Assembly: GCA_001001205.1 (NCBI GenBank)
Contig: LCKE01000002.1
Coordinates: forward strand, 1-40,511
From: Parcubacteria group bacterium GW2011_GWF2_45_11
GTDB taxonomy: Bacteria > Patescibacteriota > Patescibacteriia > UBA1558 > UBA10009
DNA length: 40,511 bases
Direction of reading: 5' to 3'
Position numbers and translations under genes: made by a program. The notes under the pieces were generated by a model. It was not told the DNA's origin. It searched no databases and saw only the letters and a list, made by a program, of their open reading frames with translations. Below, one piece after another: positions 1-6,467 of this stretch. Every line of letters begins with the position of its first letter. The stretch's first letter is position 1.

Positions 1-160
1 ATAATTCCATGATCTCAAACTGGTTGATTTCGGCACAATCGTGAAGAAGCTGGTTTAAACGTTCTTTAATTAAGCCCTCAAGCACCCTTTTGCGGTATTT
101 GGGTATCCAAACGAAGTGATATTGGATGTCGTAAGTGGCGTTGCAAGTCTTTTTTCTCAT
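1..160 (-). CDS. tnpA: IS200/IS605-type transposase TnpA, N-terminal part (cut by window edge)
   Basis: The minus strand starts with ATG at 158-160 and stays open to the window edge, giving 53 residues that begin MRKKTCNATYDIQYHFVWIP and continue with KYRKRVLEGLIKERL. The HFVWIPKYRKRVL block is the signature N-terminus of Y1 (HUH) single-strand transposases of the IS200/IS605 family. These enzymes cut and rejoin single-stranded DNA at subterminal hairpins through one catalytic tyrosine. The HUH motif and tyrosine would lie beyond the edge and cannot be checked. A strong hairpin lies 42 bp upstream at 202-245, where the left end of such an element or its 5' UTR hairpin is expected. Completeness and activity are unknown. 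Confidence 0.85.
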   Translation of the reverse strand, partial: MRKKTCNATYDIQYHFVWIPKYRKRVLEGLIKERLNQLLHDCAEINQFEIMEL

Positions 161-201
161 GACTACATCCTATCATATTGCTCGCTTCGCTCGCAAAAGG
201 T

Positions 202-245
202 GTCGCATTCATCTCCAGCCTTAAAAGGCTGGAGTATTCTGCGAC
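202..245. repeat. Two-tier hairpin, probable IS200/IS605 end or tnpA leader hairpin
   Basis: An outer arm GTCGCA at 202-207 pairs with TGCGAC at 240-245. The inner arm CTCCAGCC at 213-220 pairs with GGCTGGAG at 227-234 around a TTAAAA loop. Symmetrical 5-nt unpaired segments separate the tiers. HUH transposases recognise subterminal hairpins, and this one sits directly upstream of a TnpA gene. It may instead be the translation-inhibiting hairpin of the tnpA mRNA leader. Both readings are inference. Confidence 0.6.
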
Positions 246-364
246 TTAAATAAATCAGGCATCTTTTTATAAGTTCAAATACCCTCTAGAAAAGGGGGTG
301 GGAAAAGGGCGGTCTTCAAACTATCAAACATTCATTTTTTTAAACTTAAATTAATTTAATTAAA

Positions 365-402
365 ACAACCCAACCCCCCAGTTCTTGGGAATCGGGTTTT
401 TT
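365..402. terminator. Bidirectional-type terminator after hup
   Basis: AACCC at 367-371 pairs with GGGTT at 394-398, with further CCC/GGG pairing inside. The hairpin is followed by six T on the plus strand and by TTGTTTTAATT on the minus strand. It lies just past the 3' end of the minus-strand hup gene and probably ends its transcript. Confidence 0.55.
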
Positions 403-419
403 AATGCTCAAAATTTAAT

Positions 420-698
420 TTATGATTTTAAGGCGTCTTTTAAGGCTTTGCCAGCCTTGAATTTTGGCACCACCACTTCAGGAATGTGAATTTTTTCTGA
501 AGGATTCTGGGGGTTGACGCCCATTCTGGCCGCTCTTTTCCGCGCCGAAAACGTACCAAAGCCGGTCAGAGTTACTTCGCCGCCCCCTTTGATGGTGGCG
601 GTAATAGTCTCTTCCACGGCGTCGAGAATTTCGGTGGTTTGATTTTTGGTTAAGCCGACTTTATTGGCGATCGCCTCGGCTAATTCAGCTTTATTCAT
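420..698 (-). CDS. hup: HU-family DNA-binding protein
   Basis: This 92-aa protein is the nucleoid-associated HU/IHF type, which bends and compacts DNA as a dimer. Length and layout match the family: an N-terminal two-helix dimer segment (NKAELAEAIANKVGLTK), the conserved GFGTF core near residues 46-50, and the arm segment ending in a basic tail with KAGKALKDALKS. The arm carries the expected Arg and Asn-Pro pair (GVNPQNP). The start is well supported by AAGGAGG 8 nt upstream of ATG. It is the last gene of a minus-strand cluster with ymdB and rny, 55 bp after ymdB. A 9-bp inverted repeat lies in that gap. HU is clear; the HU/IHF subtype is not decided. Confidence 0.95.
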   Translation of the reverse strand: MNKAELAEAIANKVGLTKNQTTEILDAVEETITATIKGGGEVTLTGFGTFSARKRAARMGVNPQNPSEKIHIPEVVVPKFKAGKALKDALKS

Positions 699-716
699 AG
701 AGCTTGCCTCCTTATA

Positions 717-737
717 AGCTATTTTAGGAAAATAGCT
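717..737. promoter_or_regulatory. Inverted repeat just upstream of the hup ribosome-binding site
   Basis: AGCTATTTT at 717-725 and AAAATAGCT at 729-737 form a perfect 9-bp inverted repeat with a 3-nt centre, ending 3-4 nt before the AAGGAGG site of hup on the minus strand. No T-tract follows it, so it is not an ordinary terminator for ymdB. It could be an mRNA stem controlling access to the ribosome-binding site, a processing site for a double-strand nuclease, or an operator. Confidence 0.4.
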
Positions 738-753
738 GGTTTAATTATCTCCC

Positions 754-1551
754 TTAAATATATACCTTTTGATAAATTTTTTCAATTTTTACCGCCCGCC
801 TTTCAGGTGGCGCCGTTTCAATGAATAAAGCATTAACGTCAACTTCGCCCGTTTCCGGAATTTTAAAAACAATCGGCGAGTCATTTAAGAATTTTTCAAT
901 GATGATTTCTTTCTGGACGCCTAAAACTGATTCCGCCGGTCCCACCATGCCCACGTCGGTAATGTAAGCGGCGCCGGCAGGCAGAATTTTATCGTCAGCC
1001 GTGGGGATGTGCGTATGAGTGCCGATTACGGCGGAAACCCGGCCGTCCAGGTACCAGCCTAGCGCCATTTTTTCCGAAGTGGCCTCGGCGTGCATGTCAA
1101 CAATAATGGCCTGCAGATCGTTGAGATTGTGCTTGGCTAAAATATCGTCCGCCACCCTAAACGGGCATCTTAAATCCGTCTCATTCATAAAGACCCGGCC
1201 TAATAAGTTAATGACCAAAAGGTTCTGGCCGTTAACTTTAATGACGGCATAACCTTGATCAGATAAAGTACGCGGGTCGTTGGCCGGCGTGATCAGGAGG
1301 CTCTGGCTTAATTCAACGGCTTCAGCCACGTCTTCTTTTTTCCAGACATGGTTGCCGGAAGTAAAACAGTCAATGCCGATATTTTTCATTTCCGTCAAAG
1401 TTTTGGCCGTGACGCCCTTACCGTGAGCGATATTTTCCACGTTAGCCAGAATAACATCGGGCTGATATTTATTTTTCAGTTCAGGTAATATTTTAACCAT
1501 GGCCTGGCGGCCGATTTTGGCCACAATATCACCGAAGAAGAGAATTTTCAT
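754..1551 (-). CDS. ymdB: YmdB-family metallophosphoesterase (cyclic nucleotide phosphodiesterase)
   Basis: This 265-aa protein matches the length of the TIGR00282/YmdB family. Metal-binding blocks are all visible: FGDIVAKIGR at residues 6-15 (first Asp), NVENIAHGKG near 37-46, SGNHVWKK near 65-72, the MHAEATSEK block near 153-161, and the GTHTHIPTAD block near 177-186. Members have a dinuclear metal centre and hydrolyse 2',3'-cyclic nucleotides; in Bacillus YmdB affects RNase Y-dependent mRNA turnover and development. Its gene follows rny on the same strand (81 bp gap), as in Firmicutes, which supports the assignment and a role in RNA turnover. The physiological substrate here is not known. 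Confidence 0.92.
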   Translation of the reverse strand: MKILFFGDIVAKIGRQAMVKILPELKNKYQPDVILANVENIAHGKGVTAKTLTEMKNIGIDCFTSGNHVWKKEDVAEAVELSQSLLITPANDPRTLSDQGYAVIKVNGQNLLVINLLGRVFMNETDLRCPFRVADDILAKHNLNDLQAIIVDMHAEATSEKMALGWYLDGRVSAVIGTHTHIPTADDKILPAGAAYITDVGMVGPAESVLGVQKEIIIEKFLNDSPIVFKIPETGEVDVNALFIETAPPERRAVKIEKIYQKVYI

Positions 1552-1631
1552 ATTAGGTAATCTGGGGGTAGGCGCTTGGGTCAGTAGTTATCTTAATAAT
1601 CGCAATAATCTGACCTGCCCAGGCTACTTGA

Positions 1632-3158
1632 TTATCTGGCATATTCAGTGATCCGTTTTTCTCTGATGACGTTCACTTTTATTTCGCCGGGGTATTTGAG
1701 CTCCGCTTCTATTTTATCGGCAATATCTCTGGCTAATTTGGTCGCCTGCCAGTCGTCAATTTCGTCGGGCGAAACAAAAACCCTAACTTCGCGTCCAGCC
1801 TGGATGGCAAAGGTTTTTTCCACGCCTTCAAAGGAGTTAGCCAGGGCTTCCAGCTCATCAAGTCTTTGCAGGTAATCTTCATAGCTGTCTTTTCTGGCGC
1901 CCCGCCTGGAACCGGAAATGGCGTCGGCCACTTTAACGATAATGCATTCCAAAGAGCTGGGAGCGTCTTCGTGGTGGCCTAAGGCGATATAAGCCAGTTC
2001 TTCCGGCAGGCCGAATTTTTTAAGAATGTCGTAACCGATTTGCGGGTGACCGCCTTGCACTTCATGGTCAACCGCCTTGCCAATATCATGAAACAGGCCG
2101 CCTTTTTTAGCCAAAGAAACGTCGGCGCCCAGTTCGGCCGCCAGCAAGCCGGAAAGATGAGCCACTTCCAGGGCGTGTTTTAACTGGTTTTGGCCGTAAC
2201 TGGTGCGGTACTTTAAGCGGCCTAAAATTTGAATTAATTTTGGATCCAGTCCGGCGATGCCGATTTCTCTGACGGCGTCTTCGCCAGCCTCTTTAATGTC
2301 TAGCGCCAGCTCCTTTTTAGCTTCCTCCACCGCCTGTTCAATGCGTCCCGGATGAATGCGGCCGTCAGCGATCAGCTTATCCAGGGTCCGTTTGGCCAGA
2401 TGCCTTCTGATGGGAGAAAAGCCGCTGACTAAGATGGCTTCGGGAGTGTCATCCACCACAATTTCCACGCCGGTCAGCTGTTCAATCGTTTTAATGTTTC
2501 TGCCCTCCCGGCCGATAATCCGTCCTTTCATTTCATCGTTCGGCAAATTAACCACCGTGGTGGTGGTTTCGGCGGCGTGGGAAGCGGCACAACGCTGGAT
2601 AACGGTTGAGAGCAAGTTTCTGGTTTTTTCTTCAATGAAATCCGAAGATTCCGCTTCCAGTTTTTTTACCCGTTCAACCAAATCTCCTTTGATTCTCAGT
2701 TCCACATTTTCCAAAAGAACCCTTTTAGCTTCTTCCTGAGTCAAACCGGAAATTTTTTCCAGTTTGGCCAGTTGGGTTTCTTTGATTTTGATGATTTCTT
2801 CTTTAATTTCTTCCGCTTTAGCGATCTTGTCGCGGAGATTTTGTTCTTTGTTTTCCAGCTCTAGCAGTTTTTGATCAAAAGCCGCTTCTCTTTTTTCCAT
2901 CCTGTCCTGCAGGTGCTTGATTTCATTGCGGCGTTCTTCCGTCTCTTTTTTGGCTTCATCTAAAGTAGCCAGAGCTTTGTCTTTGGCTTCCAGCAAAATT
3001 TCTTTTTGCCGGTTTTTGGCCTCACTGATCAGGGCCTCGGCTTTTCTTTCAGCCGAATCAACCTGCCGGACGGCGAATAATTTTCTGAAATAATAACCAA
3101 TAAAACCGCCGATGGCCAATCCGGCGATCAGGATTATAACTAACATGATTCCTTCCAT
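1632..3158 (-). CDS. rny: Ribonuclease Y
   Basis: The 508-aa protein has the complete RNase Y order: an N-terminal membrane helix (LVIILIAGLAIGGFIGYYF), a long charged coiled coil to about residue 200, a KH domain with the GRIIGREGRNIKTIEQLTG loop, and an HD domain with the metal ligand motif GLFHDIGKAVDHE. It is a membrane-anchored endonuclease that starts mRNA decay. Translation may begin at the first ATG (MEGIM) or at the internal Met five residues in (MLVIIL), which would fit the usual short N-terminus better. It leads the rny-ymdB-hup cluster. RNase J is also present in this window, so the main mRNA decay pair of Gram-positive type is encoded here. Confidence 0.96.
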   Translation of the reverse strand: MEGIMLVIILIAGLAIGGFIGYYFRKLFAVRQVDSAERKAEALISEAKNRQKEILLEAKDKALATLDEAKKETEERRNEIKHLQDRMEKREAAFDQKLLELENKEQNLRDKIAKAEEIKEEIIKIKETQLAKLEKISGLTQEEAKRVLLENVELRIKGDLVERVKKLEAESSDFIEEKTRNLLSTVIQRCAASHAAETTTTVVNLPNDEMKGRIIGREGRNIKTIEQLTGVEIVVDDTPEAILVSGFSPIRRHLAKRTLDKLIADGRIHPGRIEQAVEEAKKELALDIKEAGEDAVREIGIAGLDPKLIQILGRLKYRTSYGQNQLKHALEVAHLSGLLAAELGADVSLAKKGGLFHDIGKAVDHEVQGGHPQIGYDILKKFGLPEELAYIALGHHEDAPSSLECIIVKVADAISGSRRGARKDSYEDYLQRLDELEALANSFEGVEKTFAIQAGREVRVFVSPDEIDDWQATKLARDIADKIEAELKYPGEIKVNVIREKRITEYAR

Positions 3159-3762
3159 ATTGTTTTTCCTTTATCTTTGGAACCGGAATTCAAATTGTGA
3201 GATTAAAAACTGATCTTTAATGTTTTTTAAAGATTTAGCTCAGAAAGACTATTCAAGGTTTGAGTTCTATTTTTACCCACTCTAGGAGAGTAAATTAAGG
3301 TTTAAATAGGAGGAGTATTCTCCGTGCCGTCAGCGGTGATTTTAATCTCGGTCATTCAAAAGTTTCCGGATCATTAATTTTTTAAGTGTTTTGATGATAA
3401 CACTAAATTTATTGATTGTCAAGTGTGTGGGGTGTCGCGTAGGTAGGTGTCATGTAGGTAGATTCAACCTTCAAGTGCAACACCTTGATTAAATACTTCT
3501 AATGGGGTTCTCAGAACATTCTACACTTTGCTATGGCGCTGGACTCAAAAAATACCTGTTTTACAAACTCAGAAACTCAGGCCACGTCAAAGAAGAAGCG
3601 ACTAGACATTAGTTTAGGGAGTTTAGACGTTACCGCTAATTTTGAATGGCAAGGTTTAAATGGACGAAGCTTACTTCAATAGTCTTTCTCTGTTGTGAGT
3701 GAAACAAGTAGGGACTAAAAAACTAGCTCATCAAATTATCTATAAAAATTCAATTAATAAAG
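3159..3762. other. Gene-poor region with insertion-element debris
   Basis: No convincing gene is seen in these 600 bases. GAAAGACTATT at 3243-3253 is repeated inverted at 3678-3688, about 425 bp apart. A 15-nt tandem duplication (GGTGTC..GTAGGTA) fills 3431-3460, and TAGGTAGGT recurs near 4087 after the transposase remnant. The stretch from about 3460 (TAGATTCAACCTTCAAGTGC) reads like an insertion-sequence end, but no open frame survives. The promoter region of rny must lie in its left part. Confidence 0.4.
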
Positions 3763-4092
3763 GTGAAGCGGCTAACTTTTTTACAGTATAATATTGAGCC
3801 TAAAAGTCAGTTGCAAACAAATGGCGCAGGTATTTACAAGAAACTTGAGCAATGGTGGCCGGTAAAGCACAAGGTCGATATTCACAGAAAATTTCAGTTT
3901 AAACTGACTAGCGAGATTGAGGAAATGTTTGGTAATTTAAGGACATTCATCAGAAGAATGTACCATCATACTACCCCTAAATATCTGCCAGAATATGTGA
4001 GTGAATTTTGTATTAGATTTTTCTTACCGGAAATCTTCATTTCACCCAATAATTATTTGGCTAAAACATTATCTCTTGTACCAATTAGGTAG
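3763..4092 (+). pseudogene. IS1595-like (ISXO2 type) transposase, C-terminal remnant
   Basis: The 109-aa open frame contains LQTNGAGIYKKLEQWWPVKH, then HRKFQFKLTSEIEEMFGNLR followed by TFIRRMYHHTTPKYLPEYVS. This matches the end of the DDE catalytic domain of IS1595-family transposases: the second Asp block (usually TDG, here TNG), the last Glu block (SEIEEMFGNLRTFIRR) and the YHH motif. The N-terminal zinc-finger and first catalytic Asp regions are not readable upstream because all frames contain stops. The Asp-to-Asn change in the TDG block would itself kill catalysis. It is a dead fragment, not a functional gene. Confidence 0.75.
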
Positions 4093-4127
4093 GTATGCCC
4101 TCGATGGCGATTCGTTTGAGTTTAAGG

Positions 4128-4133
4128 TATAAT
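4128..4133 (+). promoter_or_regulatory. -10 box (TATAAT) directly before the 198-aa gene
   Basis: A perfect TATAAT ends 6 nt before the ATG at 4140, so the transcript would start on or beside the start codon. The -35 region (TGGCGA at a 17-nt spacing) is weak. No Shine-Dalgarno site is present, which fits a leaderless message. Confidence 0.5.
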
Positions 4134-4139
4134 GCCAAT

Positions 4140-4736
4140 ATGAGTTATAAAAAACCCATTGAAACAAAGGTGAAAATAGGCAAACTGGATTTTGTGACTG
4201 TTGCTCAAAAAACCGGGGTGGCCGGCGTCACCACCAAACAATTCAGGGATCAGGCAACGGCCGTTCTGCGTCAGGCCGGGTTTAACCCCTCGGATATAAA
4301 GGGCATATTAAACGGTTCCCGGCAGATGGAACACGCTACCTTAAAGAATATTTTTCAGACTTTACATAAGGCAAAAATTACCAGCCGGGGCGGCGGCACG
4401 GTTAAGGAATATGTCACCAAAGAAAAAAATCGTCAGCTGGGCCTGATTAGACTTCACTTAAGGGAAAGGGCCGATGAGAATCAATCGGCAGTTACTGGCG
4501 TCCCAAAGAGTGGCGTTGTGGCAGATCAATCTAAAAATCACCAGCCCGCCTTACCCCAAATATCGTTAGACGGTCCGGGCGGAATTAAAAAGGTTCACGG
4601 GCGACCCGTATCTCAGAATCCCCGGCTCAGCACAACAAAACCTGCTGTATCCGGAAAAATCGCCACGCCCGAAACTGATCAGGAAATCCAGTCTTTATTG
4701 GCTGAGGCGGAAAGCCATGATTTACCCCTAGATTAG
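4140..4736 (+). CDS. Hypothetical protein, possible helix-rich N-terminal domain
   Basis: I do not recognise this 198-aa protein. I chose the ATG at 4140 (MSYKKPIETKVK) rather than the upstream in-frame ATG at 4095, because the upstream codons lie in transposon debris and a TATAAT box stands directly before 4140. Residues 1-105 look like a folded basic domain (TVAQKTGVAGVTTKQFRDQA, then VLRQAGFNPSDIKGILNG), possibly helix-turn-helix-like. Residues 120-198 are rich in Pro, Gly and Ser and probably disordered, ending in an acidic tail (LLAEAESHDLPLD). It stands alone, 108 bp before the next gene. A nucleic-acid-binding role is only a guess. Confidence 0.7.
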   Translation: MSYKKPIETKVKIGKLDFVTVAQKTGVAGVTTKQFRDQATAVLRQAGFNPSDIKGILNGSRQMEHATLKNIFQTLHKAKITSRGGGTVKEYVTKEKNRQLGLIRLHLRERADENQSAVTGVPKSGVVADQSKNHQPALPQISLDGPGGIKKVHGRPVSQNPRLSTTKPAVSGKIATPETDQEIQSLLAEAESHDLPLD

Positions 4737-4844
4737 GCCAAAAAACGGGTTGTTTTTACTCATTTAAAGTCTTTACAAGAACTGTTTTTTATGATAAATT
4801 TAGGTCATATAATCCTAATTTTTTTGTAGTTTTTAATTGAATTT

Positions 4845-5453
4845 ATGATTATTCATTATTTTGGTTTAGGCAGTTTTAGATTGCAAAGCAACGGCCTCTC
4901 CATCCTGCTTGATCCGGCGGATTCCAAAACCGGCATTAAAATGCCCCGCATGCAAAATGATCTGGTGCTTTATAGTCATCAGTCCAAAGATCCAGGGAGT
5001 TTAGAGAAAGCTTTGGTGATAAACTGCCCGGGCGAGTATGAAGCTAAAGGCTGTTTCGTTTACGGCATTCCCGTTAATCACGATGATGCGGGGCGGACGA
5101 TGTTTGTCATTGAAGTTGAAGGCATGCGATTGGCTTATTTGGGGGCTTTCACCCAGGCTCAATTTACCGAAGAGCAGTTGGACCGGCTCGAGGGCGTGGA
5201 CATTTTAATGTTGCCGGTTGGCGGCGGCGAATCTTTAAACAGCGAAAAAGCCGTTGAGCTGGTAAATCAAATTGAACCCAGGGTGGTCATCCCGATGTAT
5301 TATCAAATGCCGGGGTTAAAATTAAAGCTGGATCCGGTGGAAAAATTTAAAAAGGATTCCGCCTATAAATCGGAAACAGTTGATAAATATAAAATTGTTA
5401 AGAAAGATTTGCCTCAGGAAGAAACCAGACTGATAATCATTACTCCGTCTTAA
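4845..5453 (+). CDS. Metallo-beta-lactamase-fold protein lacking metal ligands
   Basis: The 202-aa protein has the fold pattern of the UlaG-like Zn-dependent hydrolases common in CPR genomes: MIIHYFGLGSFRL at the start, PGEYEAKGCFVYGIP near residues 62-76, then VDILMLPVGGGESLN near 118-132 and EPRVVIPMYY near 144-153. The family's metal ligands are gone. The HxHxDH motif reads SHQSKDP (only the first His remains), the HLGD block reads YLGA, and PMHY reads PMYY. It is therefore probably a pseudoenzyme with a binding or structural role. It is followed after 5 nt by the PsbP-like membrane gene, so the two are likely co-transcribed. A TATAAT box at about 4809-4814 may be its promoter. Confidence 0.8.
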   Translation: MIIHYFGLGSFRLQSNGLSILLDPADSKTGIKMPRMQNDLVLYSHQSKDPGSLEKALVINCPGEYEAKGCFVYGIPVNHDDAGRTMFVIEVEGMRLAYLGAFTQAQFTEEQLDRLEGVDILMLPVGGGESLNSEKAVELVNQIEPRVVIPMYYQMPGLKLKLDPVEKFKKDSAYKSETVDKYKIVKKDLPQEETRLIIITPS

Positions 5454-5458
5454 GTAGT

Positions 5459-6163
5459 ATGCCTCGGCTCACCCCTAAAGAAAAATTTACCATTGGGGCT
5501 TATGTGGCGCTCTTGACCATAGCTATTTTGATTATTTGGGGATTTTTTTTGAAGTATGAATTGAAAGTGGATAAATCTCAAGAGTCAGGCGATACCACCT
5601 GGCGGTCCATTAAAGCCAGTCTGGCGGATTTGCGCCTGGCCAGCGAGGCGGGTTTGGAGGTGTTTAAAAAAAACGTCAGCCTTAATGCCGGCGACAGCCA
5701 GCCAGCTTCAACTTTAGCGGAAAGTTTTGCCTCGTTAGCGCAGTTGGAATTGGCCAAAAAAAGAACTTTGGACTGGCAGAGGTGGTCCGACGACAGCGTG
5801 GATTTTAAATATCCCGCTGACTGGACGGTCGGAACAAGCACTAATCATCTGGTGTTTGATATAGGGTCGACTGTGGACCTAGCGGCGACCATGACCCTGA
5901 GTTTTTTGGAAAATACCGCGGGCTTAACCGCCAGGGAGTGGTGGCAGAGCTCGGGGATTGAGGGTTTGACGGCCTTGCCTTTGGAAAATTTGTGGCTTGA
6001 CGGCCAGCCGGCGGTGAAAATCGTTTTAAGCGATCGTGATCTGGTCTACAGTCCGGCTGGCGGGCAGATGCTGGAAATATCCATCAGCTATTTAAAAAAG
6101 ACCGAAGAATTATCCCAGCAGCTGAATGATTTTATGCTGATTCTAAATTTTTTAAGCGAGTAA
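5459..6163 (+). CDS. Membrane-anchored PsbP-like protein of unknown function
   Basis: This is a 234-aa protein with one N-terminal transmembrane segment (about residues 13-31, IGAYVALLTIAILIIWGFFL) and an extracytoplasmic region. Residues about 115-234 start with DDSVDFKYPADWTV and continue with alternating beta strands. This resembles PsbP-like or LpqN-type domains (FxYPxxW motif), which occur in many secreted bacterial proteins of unknown role. The segment between membrane and domain (residues 40-105) is helical and Ala-rich. It begins 5 nt after the MBL-fold gene and is followed 13 nt later by a 31-aa membrane peptide, so all three may form one operon at the cell envelope. No enzymatic motif is visible. 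Confidence 0.75.
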   Translation: MPRLTPKEKFTIGAYVALLTIAILIIWGFFLKYELKVDKSQESGDTTWRSIKASLADLRLASEAGLEVFKKNVSLNAGDSQPASTLAESFASLAQLELAKKRTLDWQRWSDDSVDFKYPADWTVGTSTNHLVFDIGSTVDLAATMTLSFLENTAGLTAREWWQSSGIEGLTALPLENLWLDGQPAVKIVLSDRDLVYSPAGGQMLEISISYLKKTEELSQQLNDFMLILNFLSE

Positions 6164-6176
6164 TATATTTATATAT

Positions 6177-6272
6177 ATGAAACACAAACATTTGCCGTCA
6201 TTAATTGTTATCGCTTTAAGCGTAGCAAGCTTTGCCGTTCTGGTTTCGGTCTTAGGTTTGTTATTTGCCTAA
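6177..6272 (+). CDS. Tiny single-span membrane peptide (31 aa)
   Basis: ATG at 6177 opens a 31-codon frame: MKHKHLPSLIVIALSVASFA followed by VLVSVLGLLFA and TAA. A short basic N-terminus leads into one hydrophobic helix that fills the rest, the typical form of a small inner-membrane peptide. It lies 13 nt after the PsbP-like gene on the same strand and has no clear Shine-Dalgarno site. Conservation in related genomes would be needed to confirm that it is translated. Confidence 0.45.
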   Translation: MKHKHLPSLIVIALSVASFAVLVSVLGLLFA

Positions 6273-6362
6273 TGATTGAATTTTTTTGTTTTAATTCGGA
6301 CTATGACTGATTCCGTTCTTTTAGTCTTAAGTGAAAATAATAAGCAAAAAAAGTTTTCTGAT

Positions 6363-6415
6363 CATCACGGTCGCGGCCTGGCTAGCTGACGCCGTTAACC
6401 GTTCAATCCGTGATG
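6363..6415 (+). promoter_or_regulatory. Hairpin in the gyrA upstream region
   Basis: CATCACGG at 6363-6370 pairs perfectly with CCGTGATG at 6408-6415, enclosing a 37-nt loop with smaller GC-rich pairings. It lies 52 nt before gyrA and is not followed by a T-tract. If transcribed it would be part of the gyrA leader. A regulatory role is inference only. Confidence 0.3.
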
Positions 6416-6467
6416 CAAGGAGCAGGCAACATTCTTTATTTTAAATTAATCGCCGTTTTTATTAAAT

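Noticed and set aside
6303-6389. 28-codon ORF upstream of gyrA
   Set aside because: No ribosome-binding site, no hydrophobic or charged pattern, and it ends in the middle of the leader hairpin; coincidence is likely.
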